Positions 21,242 to 29,698 are shown, counted from the stretch's first letter. The stretch: 64,000 bases of DNA from Orlajensenia flava (GCF_004801905.1 NZ_SSSN01000003.1:62001-126000), one strand, 5' to 3'. Notes: generated from the sequence alone by a model not told the origin. Numbers and translations: made by a program.

Positions 21242-21397
21242 TCAGGACTCCGGGACGCGATCCGATGCGCCGTCCGGGTCATCCGTCGGCTCGTCGGCAT
21301 CCTTCACGACGTCGGGTTCCTCCTCGTCGATGTAGCGCTCTCCACCGAGACGATCGACGTCGAGGGGCTCTTCGCGGGGTTCGATGAAATCAGTCAT
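21242..21397 (-). CDS. Small acidic protein (51 aa)
   Basis: This short frame encodes 51 residues, beginning MTDFIEPREEPLDVDRLGG and ending SDRVPES, with about one third Asp/Glu. The segment PLDVDRLGGERYIDEEEPDVV looks like a small conserved actinobacterial protein of unknown function that I have seen in Microbacteriaceae. It is too short for domain assignment, and no cysteines or hydrophobic core are present. It lies downstream of the small membrane protein gene on the same strand, 50 nt away. Confidence 0.55.
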   Translation of the reverse strand: MTDFIEPREEPLDVDRLGGERYIDEEEPDVVKDADEPTDDPDGASDRVPES

Positions 21398-21447
21398 GGG
21401 CCGAGCCTACGGACGGGAAGGGTGTCGGGCGAGGGCTTGCTTTCGGC

Positions 21448-21759
21448 TCAGGCGAACGTGACCAGGGTCGCGATCAGGAGTCCGACCGCTCCGAGCACGA
21501 TGCCGACGACCGAACTCACCCGGGACAGACGCGGGCGGGTGGTGCCGATGCTGCCGAGGACCACGGCGACGATGCCGGGGGCCCAGGCGAAATAGGCGGG
21601 AACCGGCAACAGGGACATGAACAGCGCGACGGCGCCGATGAGGACGGCCGCGGCGCCCAGGCTGTTCGACGGGCGTGCCGGACGACCGGATCGCACGACG
21701 TAGTCGGGGGGAGGCGGTTGCTCCGTCACATCTCCAGCCTGCCACCATTCAGTGGTCAC
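21448..21759 (-). CDS. Small two-helix membrane protein (DUF4190-like)
   Basis: This 103-residue protein has a proline-rich cytoplasmic N-terminus (TEQPPPPDYVV) and two or three hydrophobic segments containing the pattern VPAYFAWAPGIVAVVLGSIG and a C-terminal SSVVGIVLGAVGLLIATLV. The layout resembles DUF4190-type membrane proteins of unknown function. The GTG at 21759 overlaps the stop of the upstream gene (GTGA), which fixes the start and implies translational coupling; a second GTG at 21729 is less likely. Confidence 0.65.
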   Translation of the reverse strand: MTTEWWQAGDVTEQPPPPDYVVRSGRPARPSNSLGAAAVLIGAVALFMSLLPVPAYFAWAPGIVAVVLGSIGTTRPRLSRVSSVVGIVLGAVGLLIATLVTFA

Positions 21760-22328
21760 CCGCGCAACGCGAGCTCGGTGCTCAACCACCGGGAGTACAG
21801 ATCCCACGGGTCCTCGATGCCAGCGCGAAGGGCGGAGACATGGTCGAGCAGGGTGTCGTCGATCTCGAACCACTCCGTGCGCGGTATGCGCTGATCGGCG
21901 AACTGCCGGTGCCGCCGTTGCTCCAGACCTCGACCCCCGCGCTCGAACGCGAGCACCTCGTCGTGCGGCAGTGCGGCGATGCGACGGCGCGGGGTGGCCG
22001 AGGTGCCGATCTTGATGCGGTCGTCGTAGCGGAGGTAGTAGACCACCTCGATGCGCAGTTCGCTCGCGATCTCGACGTCGACGAGCTCTCCGGCACGCCA
22101 CTCGCACACGGCGCACACCCATCCGGAGGGGTAACGGATGCCGACCCGCCCTCCGCACGCCACGCACGGACCGGGGAGCAGGTCGGTGACGCCGACGTCG
22201 CGGGCCACCCAGTCGTGGGCGGCGAGAAGATGCGACGAGCACAGCTGCACCGGAGCCCCGGCCTCGATCGGCAGGCCGCACGCGACGCCGTCCGACCGGA
22301 GTTGGGAACATCGCGCCAGGGCAACCAC
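21756..22328 (-). CDS. GIY-YIG / MUG113-like nuclease-fold protein with zinc-finger N-terminus
   Basis: This 190-residue protein ends in a T5orf172/MUG113-type GIY-YIG fold: VVYYLRYDDRIKIGTSATP, then RGLEQRRHRQF and the TEWFEID end. The N-terminal half has several Cys/His clusters (CSQL...CGLP, CSSHLL, CVACGG, CAVCEW) that suggest one or two zinc ribbons. Such proteins are usually assumed to act on nucleic acid, but this subgroup has no tested role known to me. GTG at 22328 is 6 nt from TAGCCT (22335-22340 on the minus strand), a leaderless pattern. Confidence 0.75.
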   Translation of the reverse strand: MVALARCSQLRSDGVACGLPIEAGAPVQLCSSHLLAAHDWVARDVGVTDLLPGPCVACGGRVGIRYPSGWVCAVCEWRAGELVDVEIASELRIEVVYYLRYDDRIKIGTSATPRRRIAALPHDEVLAFERGGRGLEQRRHRQFADQRIPRTEWFEIDDTLLDHVSALRAGIEDPWDLYSRWLSTELALRG

Positions 22329-22334
22329 GACGGC

Positions 22335-22340
22335 AGGCTA
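22335..22340 (-). promoter_or_regulatory. -10 box of a leaderless promoter (inside AGGCTAGCGT)
   Basis: On the minus strand TAGCCT ends 6 nt before the GTG at 22328. The plus-strand decamer AGGCTAGCGT (22335-22344) also contains TAGCGT pointing the other way, but no plus-strand start codon follows at leaderless distance. Confidence 0.5.
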
Positions 22341-22348
22341 GCGTGCTC

Positions 22349-22909
22349 CTACGACATGACCCGGTAGTGCAGGTGGACGGCTCCGTCCGGGAATCGGTCC
22401 GTTGCGATGAGCTCGAGTTCCATCCGCAGGCCGACCGGGAAGAAGGCCGTCCCGCCTCCGACGACGACGGGCACGGCGAACAGGTGGATCTCATCCACCA
22501 GTCCCGCGCGCATCGCCTCGCCCGCGAGGGTCGAACCTCCGACGGACACGTCGCGATCGGCCGCGTCGACGAGCGCGCGGACCTCGGCGGCGTCGAAGGA
22601 GCGGACGATGCGAGTCGACGGCGTCGAGGGCTCATCCAGCGTGCTCGAGTAGACGACCTTGTCCGCCGCCTGCCACACCGCCGCATACTCCCGGATGACG
22701 GCGGATGGATCGTCGGTCGCGGCTTGCGTACCCCAGAACCTCATGGTCTCGTACATCCGTCGCCCGTACAGGTACGTGCCGATCGGCCGTTCGAGGTCGT
22801 TCACGAAGCGGTGGAGGTCTTCGGCGGGAGCAGCCCAGTCGAACGATCCCGCGGCGTCGACGGTGTAGCCGTCGAGCGAGGCGATCGCGGAGGCGATCAG
22901 GCGGGCCAT
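22349..22909 (-). CDS. Dihydrofolate reductase / RibD C-terminal family protein
   Basis: This 186-residue protein has the RibD_C/DHFR-like fold: ASAIASLDGYTVD at the N-terminus, LYGRRMYETM in the middle and VGGSTLAGEAMRAGLVDEIHLFAVPVVVGGG as the nucleotide-binding end. In this branch members are NADPH-binding reductases of unknown substrate rather than true folate enzymes, and there are no riboflavin genes nearby. The ATG at 22909 is the only sensible start. It lies in a same-strand group between the 84-residue hypothetical and the GIY-YIG gene. Confidence 0.88.
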   Translation of the reverse strand: MARLIASAIASLDGYTVDAAGSFDWAAPAEDLHRFVNDLERPIGTYLYGRRMYETMRFWGTQAATDDPSAVIREYAAVWQAADKVVYSSTLDEPSTPSTRIVRSFDAAEVRALVDAADRDVSVGGSTLAGEAMRAGLVDEIHLFAVPVVVGGGTAFFPVGLRMELELIATDRFPDGAVHLHYRVMS

Positions 22910-22942
22910 GCGGGATGCCGTCTGCGTTCGGTCACGGCATGC

Positions 22943-23197
22943 TCAGCGGTGGGCTCGCGCGATGTCCATGGCGAGTCGCTCCATCTCGCCAGCGGTTGCT
23001 TCGATGCCCGCCTTGCGAAAGCGCCGCCGCAATTCCTCGAGCACGACCCCCGAGCTGTGCCCCGAGTAGTGCTCGCGGAGGTCGAGCACGATCGCGCTCA
23101 CGGTGGGTGCCCGTCGAATGCCGGGTCGGCCGATAGAGGTGTTTGCAGTGCTGGATCTGGCTGCGCGGGGCAGGCCGATCTCGTCAGCCGTCGTCAT
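22943..23197 (-). CDS. Hypothetical protein (84 aa)
   Basis: This 84-residue protein has a Ser/Thr-rich N-terminus and a helical C-terminal half (IVLDLREHYSGHSSGVVLEELRRRFRKAGIEATAGEMERLAMDIARAHR). AAAGGAC lies 6 nt before the ATG, supporting translation. The C-terminal half resembles a small regulatory or helix-turn-helix-like fold, but I cannot name a family. It lies 41 nt downstream of ligD on the same strand and 33 nt before the DHFR-like gene, so it may be in the ligD transcript. Confidence 0.5.
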   Translation of the reverse strand: MTTADEIGLPRAARSSTANTSIGRPGIRRAPTVSAIVLDLREHYSGHSSGVVLEELRRRFRKAGIEATAGEMERLAMDIARAHR

Positions 23198-23238
23198 TGA
23201 CGGTCCTTTCTCGCGGGCCGCTGCGGCCGCGACTCATG

Positions 23239-25698
23239 TTAACCCTCGCCCTGAGCGGCGGGCTCCTCTCGCAGCACCTGCTCAGGATTCTTGTCCGGAC
23301 GGAGCCCTCTCCAGACCGGATGCCGCAGCACCCCGCTGCGAGTCCATTCGCCGAACTCGACCTCGCCGACGATGGAAGCGCGAACCCACTGCGCATCCCG
23401 AGACTCCGCGGCGGGGACATCGACGAACGGGGAGGTCGAGCGCGACAGGGGACGAAGCGCCTCCGTGATGCGCTCGAGATCGCCGTCGGAGAACCCGGTG
23501 CCCACGCGGCCCACGTAGTCCAAGCCGCTCGGTCCGGGGATGCCGACCAGCAGGGAGCCGATGGTGGCCGCCCGACGTCCCTTGCCGGGGCGCCAGCCGC
23601 CGATGACGACCTCCTGCGTGGTGGTGTGCTTGATCTTCACCCACGCTCCCGAGCGTCGCCCCTCCTCGTAGCGTGACGACGCGTCCTTGGCCATCACCCC
23701 TTCCAGTCCCAATGTCCTGCTGGTCTCCAGGGCGGCCGCGACGTCGCCGTCGAAAGCGTCCGGCACGACGATCACGGCGTTCGGCTCTTGGACGATCGAC
23801 TCGAGGAGCCGTTCTCGACGGTCCCGGTAGGGCAGCCGCACGATGCTCTCGCCGTCGACCTCGAGCGCATCGAAGAGGAACAGGCGAACGGGGCGACGTG
23901 CGGCCGCGACGCGGACCTCGGCGGGCTTGGTGAGCCCCATCCGCTCCTGGAGCAGGCCGAAGTCGGGCCGACCCGATGCATCGGGTGCGACGATCTCGCC
24001 GTCGTACACGCCGGTCGCCGGCCGGAAAGCCGCGGCGGCCGCCGTGATCTCCGGGTAGCGCGGGGTCACGTCGATGCCGTTCCGGGTGACCAAGGAGACA
24101 TGGCCGTCGCGCACGGCGACCAGCGCACGGATGCCGTCCCACTTCATCTCCACGGCCCACTCGGTGCCGGCGTCGAGGGCGTCGAGAGTTCCCGGCCGGG
24201 CGAGCATCGCCTCGTGCGCTGCCGGCTTCTGGCTCGACGGGTACTCCCTCTCCTGCTCGGGGCGCATCTGGTCCTTCATCCGATGGATGAGCCACTGGCT
24301 CTTGCCGTCGGACGCGCCCCGCGACGTGCGGATGAGGGCGACGCGTACGGGCTCCCCGAGACCACCGGCCGCCTCGCCGTGCAGCGTGGCGATGACTTCG
24401 TCGTCGCGCCACTTCTCGAGCTCGTAGGTGCCGGCATCCCAGATCCTCACCGTGCCCGCCCCGTATTCGCCACCGGGGATCGTTCCCTCGAAGGTGCCGT
24501 AGGCGAGCGGGTGGTCCTCGGTCTGCACGGCGAGGTGATTGCGACCGGCGTCCGTCGGGACGCCGCGGGGGAGCGCCCAGCTCACCAGCACCCCGTCTCG
24601 CTCGAGGCGGAAGTCGTAGTGCAGGCGCCGAGCGTGGTGCTCCTGGATGACGAAGCTGCGTCCCTCGGTCGCGACAGCCCGTTCGGCCGGAACCGGCTCC
24701 GGCGTCTTCGAGGCGTCGCGCATCGAGCGGTAGGTGGCCAGGCGGTCGTCGATCGGAGCGGCGGTGATGCGCTCGCGCCCCTCCGCATCCGTCGCCGTCG
24801 GCGGAGCCCCCTCGATGCCCGCGGCCGGGTCGCCCGACCGCGCAACGCGCTCGAGCACTTCCTCGAACTCGAGCTGTGCCAGCGACGGGGAGTCGAGTTC
24901 CTCCCACGTGCGCGGAGCGGCGACGCTCGGGCGCAGCCGGCCGCGCAACGAGTACGGGGCGATGGTTGTCTTGCTGCCGTTGTTCTGGCTCCAGTCCACC
25001 AGCACCTTGCCGGTGCGCAGCGACTTCTTCATGTCGCTCACGATGAGATCAGGATGGTCGGCCTCGAGTGCGCGCGCGAGTTCGTGGGCGACGGCGGAGA
25101 CCTGATCGGAGGTCTGCCGTCCGTCGATGGCGGCATAGAGATGGATGCCTTTGCTCCCGCTCGTGACCGGCATCGGGTCGAGGCCCATGTCCGTGAGGAT
25201 GCCCCGCGCGATCCGGGCGACCTCGACGCACTCGGAGAGCCCCGTCCCCTCCCCGGGGTCGAGGTCGAGCACGAGGCGGTCGGGGTTGCGGCGCTCGCCG
25301 TCGTGGCTGAACCTCCACTGCGGCACGTGGATCTCGAGGGCGGCGATCTGGGCGAGCCACGCCAGCACCGCGGAGTTGTCGACGAGGGGATAGGTCTTGG
25401 GGCCGTCGGAGTGCTCGATGACCGCCCGCGGCACCCACTCGGGCACTCCACCGCCGATGTCCTTCTGGAAGAACACGGCTCCCGGCGCATCCGCGGTTCC
25501 GACCCCGTGCACCCACCGCTTGCGGGTGGCCGGACGGTGCGTGGTGTGCGGGATGAGGACGGGTGCGATCTGGGCGTAGTAGCGCAGGACGTCGGCTTTC
25601 GTCGTGCCGGTGGCGGGGTAGAGCACCTTGTCGAGGCTCGAAACCTTGAGGCGGTGGCCCTCGACCGAGACCACCTGGGCAGTCGCCTTCTTCGCCAT
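23239..25698 (-). CDS. ligD: NHEJ ATP-dependent DNA ligase LigD (polymerase-phosphoesterase-ligase)
   Basis: This 819-residue protein repairs double-strand breaks with Ku. Domains run in the mycobacterial order: primase-type polymerase (about 15-290, with LVLDLDPGEG metal-binding aspartates), 3'-phosphoesterase (about 345-490, HHARRLHYDFRLERDG and GTYELEKW), and ATP-dependent ligase (about 515-800, nucleotidylated lysine in EMKWDGIRA). The ATG at 25698 has GGAGG 8 nt upstream; the open frame extends further but that part lacks homology. TAGGTT (25719-25724, minus strand) is a likely -10. ku lies divergently 61 bp away, so the two share a control region. Confidence 0.96.
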   Translation of the reverse strand: MAKKATAQVVSVEGHRLKVSSLDKVLYPATGTTKADVLRYYAQIAPVLIPHTTHRPATRKRWVHGVGTADAPGAVFFQKDIGGGVPEWVPRAVIEHSDGPKTYPLVDNSAVLAWLAQIAALEIHVPQWRFSHDGERRNPDRLVLDLDPGEGTGLSECVEVARIARGILTDMGLDPMPVTSGSKGIHLYAAIDGRQTSDQVSAVAHELARALEADHPDLIVSDMKKSLRTGKVLVDWSQNNGSKTTIAPYSLRGRLRPSVAAPRTWEELDSPSLAQLEFEEVLERVARSGDPAAGIEGAPPTATDAEGRERITAAPIDDRLATYRSMRDASKTPEPVPAERAVATEGRSFVIQEHHARRLHYDFRLERDGVLVSWALPRGVPTDAGRNHLAVQTEDHPLAYGTFEGTIPGGEYGAGTVRIWDAGTYELEKWRDDEVIATLHGEAAGGLGEPVRVALIRTSRGASDGKSQWLIHRMKDQMRPEQEREYPSSQKPAAHEAMLARPGTLDALDAGTEWAVEMKWDGIRALVAVRDGHVSLVTRNGIDVTPRYPEITAAAAAFRPATGVYDGEIVAPDASGRPDFGLLQERMGLTKPAEVRVAAARRPVRLFLFDALEVDGESIVRLPYRDRRERLLESIVQEPNAVIVVPDAFDGDVAAALETSRTLGLEGVMAKDASSRYEEGRRSGAWVKIKHTTTQEVVIGGWRPGKGRRAATIGSLLVGIPGPSGLDYVGRVGTGFSDGDLERITEALRPLSRSTSPFVDVPAAESRDAQWVRASIVGEVEFGEWTRSGVLRHPVWRGLRPDKNPEQVLREEPAAQGEG

Positions 25699-25718
25699 CT
25701 CGACCTCCGTCGATGAGA

Positions 25719-25753
25719 AACCTAGCCCACTCGCGCCCGAGGGGTGGTGTACT
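25719..25753. promoter_or_regulatory. Divergent ligD-ku promoter region
   Basis: Toward ligD, TAGGTT on the minus strand (25719-25724) fits a -10 with a short leader. Toward ku, TGTACT (25748-25753) ends 6 nt before the ATG, but its second base is G, so it is a weaker match to TAnnnT. Confidence 0.4.
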
Positions 25754-25759
25754 GGTGCG

Positions 25760-26695
25760 ATGAGGTCCATCTGGAAGGGCGCGCTCACGTTCGGCCTGGT
25801 CAACGTGCCGGTCAAGCTCTACAGCGCCACCGAGAGTCACGACATCGGATTGCACCAGGTGCACGACAAGGACGGCGGTCGCATCCACTACGAGCGTCGG
25901 TGCGACGTCTGCGGCGAGGTCGTGCCCTACCAGCACATCGACAAGGCCTACGACGACGGCGATCGCACGGTGATCCTGACCGACGACGACTTCTCCGCGC
26001 TTCCGGCTGAGAAGAGTCGCGAGATCGAGGTGGTCGAGTTCGTGCCGAACGAGCAGATCGACCCGCTGTGGTTCGACAAGAGCTACTACCTCGAGCCCGA
26101 CGGCAACTCGCCGAAGGCCTACGTGCTGCTGCGTCGGACGCTCGAATCGACGGACCGCACGGCGATCGTCCGATTCGCGCTGCGCCAGAAGTCGCACCTC
26201 GCGGCGCTGCGCGTGCGCGACGACGTGCTCGTGATGCAGACTCTGCTGTGGGCCGACGAGGTGCGGAAGGCGGAGTTCCCGTCGCTCGACGCTGACGTGC
26301 GCATCTCGGCCAAGGAACTCGAGCTCTCGTCCAGCCTCGTCGACTCCTACGCCGGCGACTTCGATCCCGAGGAGTTCGTCGACGAGTACCAGCGCGAACT
26401 GCGCATCCTGATCGACGAGAAGCTCGACAAGGGGGAGGCCCTCGACACCGAGGCGACCTTCGGCGAGTCGGAGGACGCCGACAAGGGCGGCGGAGAGGTC
26501 ATCGACCTCATGGAGGCGCTTCGCCGCAGCGTCGACAAGGCTCGCGGCGGAGCAGAACCGTCGACCTCTGCGTCGTCGGAGAAGAAATCGAGCGCGAAGT
26601 CCAAGCCGGCTGCCAAGAAGAAGACGAGCAGCAAGCAGACGGCATCGAAGAAGGAATCGAGCGCGAAGACGGCTCCCGTCAAGAAGGCGCAGTAG
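25760..26695 (+). CDS. ku: Non-homologous end-joining protein Ku
   Basis: This 311-residue homodimeric ring protein binds broken DNA ends and recruits LigD. The Ku beta-barrel core is present from the start MRSIWKGALTFGLVNVPVKL through the RRTLESTDRTAIVRF and LLWADEVRK segments. The last 35 or so residues form a Lys/Ser/Ala-rich tail with repeats of KKSSAKSKPA type, like the basic C-terminal extensions of mycobacterial Ku that add DNA binding. The ATG at 25760 is the only start that matches the conserved N-terminus. It is divergent from ligD. Confidence 0.96.
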   Translation: MRSIWKGALTFGLVNVPVKLYSATESHDIGLHQVHDKDGGRIHYERRCDVCGEVVPYQHIDKAYDDGDRTVILTDDDFSALPAEKSREIEVVEFVPNEQIDPLWFDKSYYLEPDGNSPKAYVLLRRTLESTDRTAIVRFALRQKSHLAALRVRDDVLVMQTLLWADEVRKAEFPSLDADVRISAKELELSSSLVDSYAGDFDPEEFVDEYQRELRILIDEKLDKGEALDTEATFGESEDADKGGGEVIDLMEALRRSVDKARGGAEPSTSASSEKKSSAKSKPAAKKKTSSKQTASKKESSAKTAPVKKAQ

Positions 26696-26758
26696 CCGAT
26701 ACCGCGGATGCCGCGAGCCGGTACTGTCAAGCCCCAGCCGGCACGCCGCCCCCCTCGG

Positions 26759-26764
26759 TAGCGT
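26759..26764 (+). promoter_or_regulatory. -10 box upstream of the SAP-like gene
   Basis: TAGCGT would start a transcript about 20 nt before the ATG at 26793, leaving space for the AGAAGGGA ribosome binding site. Confidence 0.4.
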
Positions 26765-26792
26765 TCTTCTCGTCGCGGAGAAGGGACAGATC

Positions 26793-27059
26793 ATGCCGGG
26801 AGCACGCAACAACAGCCTCAAGGATCCCGACCTCTACGAGACACTGCGCGAGGAGGGCAACTCCAAGGAGAAGTCCGCTCGCATCTCGAACGCCGCAGCG
26901 GCACGGGGGCGCTCCGCCGTGGGTCGGAAGGGCGGCGACGCGGACGACTACGAGGACCGCACCGTCGAGGAGTTGCGCTCACGAGCAAAGGAACTCGGCC
27001 TGCGCGGCTACTCGGGCAAGCGCAAAGGCGAGCTCATCGACCTGCTCAGGAACCACTGA
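26793..27059 (+). CDS. Small SAP/Rho-N-like DNA-binding protein (DUF7218-like)
   Basis: This 88-residue protein begins with the conserved pattern NNSLKDPDLYETLREEGNSKEKSARISNAA and ends with a SAP/Rho N-terminal-like helix-extended loop-helix (TVEELRSRAKELGLRGYSGKRKGELIDLLRNH). The latter is a nucleic-acid-binding fold. I recall the N-terminal part as DUF7218. Its stop is 2 nt before the topoisomerase IB start, so it is coupled to that gene and may help it on DNA; that is inference from position. Confidence 0.75.
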   Translation: MPGARNNSLKDPDLYETLREEGNSKEKSARISNAAAARGRSAVGRKGGDADDYEDRTVEELRSRAKELGLRGYSGKRKGELIDLLRNH

Positions 27060-27061
27060 GC

Positions 27062-28030
27062 GTGGTACGCCTTCGAAGAGTCGCGCCGTACACGGACTCG
27101 GGTTTCACGCGGGTGCGGTCGGGTCGAGGTTTCCGCTACCTCGACTCCGATGGCGTCGCCGTCGCGCCCCAGGAACGCGAGCGAGCCGAGGCGTTGGTCA
27201 TCCCTCCCGCCTGGAAGGACGTCTGGATCTCCGATCACGCCAACGCCCACATCATGGCGGTGGGAACGGATGCGGCGGGCCGCCGACAGTACATGTATCA
27301 CCCCGACTGGCGCTCCGCCCGAGACGGCGTCAAGTTCGAGCGGGCGCTCGCGCTCGCCGAGGCGCTTCCGGCAGCACGGGGTCGCGTCACCCGAGACCTG
27401 GGTGCGGACGACCTCAGCCATGACCGCATCCTCGCTGCCGCGTTCCGCCTGCTCGACACCGTCGCCGTGCGTGTCGGAGCAGAGGCGTACTTCGAGGCCA
27501 ACGGCAGCTTCGGCCTGTCCACACTCCTCGTGAGGCACGTCAGGCTGGCCGACGAGAGCCTGACACTCAAGTTCCCGGCCAAGAGCGGGCAGACGATGGA
27601 GGCCTCCATCTCGGATGCTGCTCTCGCGCTGGTCGCGACGCAACTCCTCGAGCGGACCCCGCGTTCGCGGTTCCTCGCCTGGCAGGATCTCGAGCGGTTC
27701 CGCGCCCTCAGCGGCTCGCAGATCAACGACTACGTGCGGTCGGCCACCCGCGGCGACTTCACGGCCAAGGATTTCCGCACCCTGCGTGGAACCATCGCGG
27801 CCGCCACCTCGCTCGCCCTCTCCGGCGAAGCCGCCACCGAGCGACAGGCCAAGAAGAACCTGCGTGCAGCCTATGTCGCCGCATCCGATGCGCTCGGCAA
27901 CACCCCGTCCGTCGCCAAGGCGAGCTACGTGGACCCCGCCGTCATCGACGGCTACCTCGCCGGACGGACGATCTCCCTCACCGGTTCCCCCGAGAACGCC
28001 CTGATCGCGCTGCTCGAACCCGAGGACTGA
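27062..28030 (+). CDS. DNA topoisomerase IB (poxvirus type)
   Basis: This 322-residue protein relaxes supercoils by nicking one strand through a 3'-phosphotyrosyl bond. Conserved parts are the N-terminal FRYLDSDG and IPPAWKDVWI, the catalytic KDFRTLRGT segment and the tyrosine region SVAKASYVDP, with Y289 as the likely nucleophile. The start is GTG at 27062, 2 nt after the SAP-like gene. Bacterial type IB enzymes are sporadic and often sit near NHEJ genes; their physiological role is poorly known. The neighbourhood with ku and ligD supports a repair-associated role. Confidence 0.92.
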   Translation: MVRLRRVAPYTDSGFTRVRSGRGFRYLDSDGVAVAPQERERAEALVIPPAWKDVWISDHANAHIMAVGTDAAGRRQYMYHPDWRSARDGVKFERALALAEALPAARGRVTRDLGADDLSHDRILAAAFRLLDTVAVRVGAEAYFEANGSFGLSTLLVRHVRLADESLTLKFPAKSGQTMEASISDAALALVATQLLERTPRSRFLAWQDLERFRALSGSQINDYVRSATRGDFTAKDFRTLRGTIAAATSLALSGEAATERQAKKNLRAAYVAASDALGNTPSVAKASYVDPAVIDGYLAGRTISLTGSPENALIALLEPED

Positions 28031-28033
28031 GCC

Positions 28034-28555
28034 TCAGCTGTCGGCGTCGGCGATCTCGTCGTTGTCGCCGGCCTGGGCCGCCTTGACACGGATGCGCGGG
28101 AGCACGATCCACGTGACGGTCAGCACGGCGAGTGCAGCGATGAGCGCTACGACTCCCGCGGTGCGACCGAGGACGAAGTCGAAGATCAGGCCGATGACGC
28201 CGGCGGTGAGCAGGGCGATCACCACGAGCTGCGCGATCAGGAACCGGTTGCCCGCCGCGACGACCCGACCCTTCAGTCGATGCCGGAAGTACAGGCGGTG
28301 CTCGCTGACGGGGGCGAGGCCGATCGCCGTCGAGAGGCCGGCCAGACAGACGAGCACGAGATAGAGGACCAGGCCGTACGGGTCGAGTTCGCCGAAGCGC
28401 TGCTGGAAGGCGATGGCCAGCAGGAAGCCGCCGATGATCTGGGTGGCCGTCTGCGCGACGCGCATCTCCTGCAGGATCTCGGACCAGTTGCGGTCGAGCT
28501 TCTCCGTGGGAGTCTCGTTGCGCAGCGGCAGGCCCTCATGGTCTTTGACGGTCAT
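28034..28555 (-). CDS. DUF6328-like integral membrane protein
   Basis: This 173-residue protein has four predicted membrane helices (about 38-58, 65-88, 107-130 and 135-155) preceded by a soluble stretch LDRNWSEILQEMRVAQTATQIIGGFLLAIAF, which is the signature I associate with DUF6328. Function is unknown. Its stop is 3 nt from the topoisomerase IB stop, so the genes converge. Confidence 0.8.
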   Translation of the reverse strand: MTVKDHEGLPLRNETPTEKLDRNWSEILQEMRVAQTATQIIGGFLLAIAFQQRFGELDPYGLVLYLVLVCLAGLSTAIGLAPVSEHRLYFRHRLKGRVVAAGNRFLIAQLVVIALLTAGVIGLIFDFVLGRTAGVVALIAALAVLTVTWIVLPRIRVKAAQAGDNDEIADADS

Positions 28556-28591
28556 GGACGGATGCTATCCCGCCGCCGGGTCCTCGCCGGG

Positions 28592-28957
28592 TCAGGCGTG
28601 CTGGAGGAGGGGGACGTCCTCGCATCCACCCATCGAGCCAGCGTGGCTCGCGGCGCCCGGGTAGGCGGGGAGCCCGGGGAACGCGGGCGCGCCCGGATAT
28701 CCCGGCGTGCCCCGGTAGACGTAGTCGAAACGTTGGATCAGGCGGTCGCCCGCGACGCTGCCGAGGTAGTCGCCGTCCGGCGTGAGCACCTCGTCGTCGT
28801 GGAACGGAAACCAGCCGATCCACGTGCCGCGCACGTCGAAGAGGTAGCGGCTGTCCGTCGAGGGTCGGAAGGCGATCCACTCGCCGGAGAGGTCGTACAG
28901 ATATGCGGTCACGCGGGTCACCTTCGGGTCGGCGATTCGGGTCGCTGAGGCCGCCAC
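28592..28957 (-). CDS. Four-stranded beta-flag-type small protein
   Basis: This 121-residue protein is a repeat of short Tyr/Trp-Asp-Gly strands: AYLYDLSGEWIAFR, RYLFDVRGTWIGWFP and LTPDGDYLGSVAGDRL. It ends with a Gly/Pro-rich tail (GYPGAPAFPGLPAYPG). The pattern resembles the 4-fold beta flag proteins seen in many bacteria, whose function is unknown. The tail looks like a flexible linker. It lies in a minus-strand run with the DUF6328 gene, but spacing does not show a tight operon. Confidence 0.65.
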   Translation of the reverse strand: MAASATRIADPKVTRVTAYLYDLSGEWIAFRPSTDSRYLFDVRGTWIGWFPFHDDEVLTPDGDYLGSVAGDRLIQRFDYVYRGTPGYPGAPAFPGLPAYPGAASHAGSMGGCEDVPLLQHA

Positions 28958-28991
28958 GTGGCGGTCAGCTCACATCATGCCGCCCGCGCGA

Positions 28992-29636
28992 TCAGATGTC
29001 GAGAGTGTCTCCGGGTTCCAGGGCATGGAAGGTTCCGCCGCCCTGCTCGGCGGCCCAGGTGAGCCGCCCGTTCGACAGGTCCTTGCCGGCCCGGCTGAGC
29101 ACCATCTCGTGGGTCGGGAAGACATTCTTCGCGCCGATCGCCACGGCGTAGTCCATCGTCTCGGCGACCTTCATCCACGGGGCCCCGGCGGGCGCGGCGA
29201 GCGTGTCGACCTCGACACCGTCGGGAATCGTGAACGAGTCTCCCGCGTAGTAGAACCGGTCGTTGACGAGTACGCCGACGTTGTCCACCACGGGGATGCT
29301 CTCGTGGATGACGGCATGCCGGCCGCCGAAGAATCGGAGCGTGAACGACCCGACGGTCACGGTGTCACCGGCATCCACCTGTTCGGCGGTTATTCCGGCT
29401 GCGGCCGTCGCAGCGACGACGCCTGCGGGGCCGAGGAGTCGGGCGCCCGCGTTGCCCGCGAGGATGCCGGTGAGCTGTTCGGCTGTCCAATGATCGGCAT
29501 GCTCGTGGGTGATCACGACGGCGACCACGCTCTCCACATCCGTCATGGGCCTCGTGAAGGAGCCCGGGTCGATGATGAGGGTCTCGCCGTTCTGCTCGAT
29601 GATGAGCGCGGCATGTTCGAGCTTGGTCAATCGCAT
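28992..29636 (-). CDS. MBL-fold metal-dependent hydrolase
   Basis: This protein of 214 residues has the metallo-beta-lactamase fold with the metal site motif THEHADHW near residue 50, an RHAVIH histidine and GDS aspartate further on. It is similar to the UlaG/L-ascorbate-lactonase-like and RNase Z-like hydrolases of unknown substrate. ATG at 29636 (MRLTKLEHAAL) is preferred over the longer frame because it matches the first beta strand of the fold. It is divergent from the lipid kinase gene, 62 bp apart. Confidence 0.85.
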   Translation of the reverse strand: MRLTKLEHAALIIEQNGETLIIDPGSFTRPMTDVESVVAVVITHEHADHWTAEQLTGILAGNAGARLLGPAGVVAATAAAGITAEQVDAGDTVTVGSFTLRFFGGRHAVIHESIPVVDNVGVLVNDRFYYAGDSFTIPDGVEVDTLAAPAGAPWMKVAETMDYAVAIGAKNVFPTHEMVLSRAGKDLSNGRLTWAAEQGGGTFHALEPGDTLDI

Positions 29637-29685
29637 GACTCGAGCAAACACCGCTCCGCCTCGCGGTGCAACACGGCGGAACCGA

Positions 29686-29691
29686 CATAAT
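29686..29691 (+). promoter_or_regulatory. -10 box of a leaderless promoter
   Basis: CATAAT, one base from the TATAAT consensus, ends 7 nt before the ATG at 29699 and supports that start. Confidence 0.55.
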
Positions 29692-29698
29692 TCACGGT

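Noticed and set aside
22339-22344. Plus-strand TAGCGT inside AGGCTAGCGT as a second divergent leaderless promoter
   Set aside because: No plus-strand start codon follows at 6-8 nt and no gene lies that way; only the minus-strand box has a gene.
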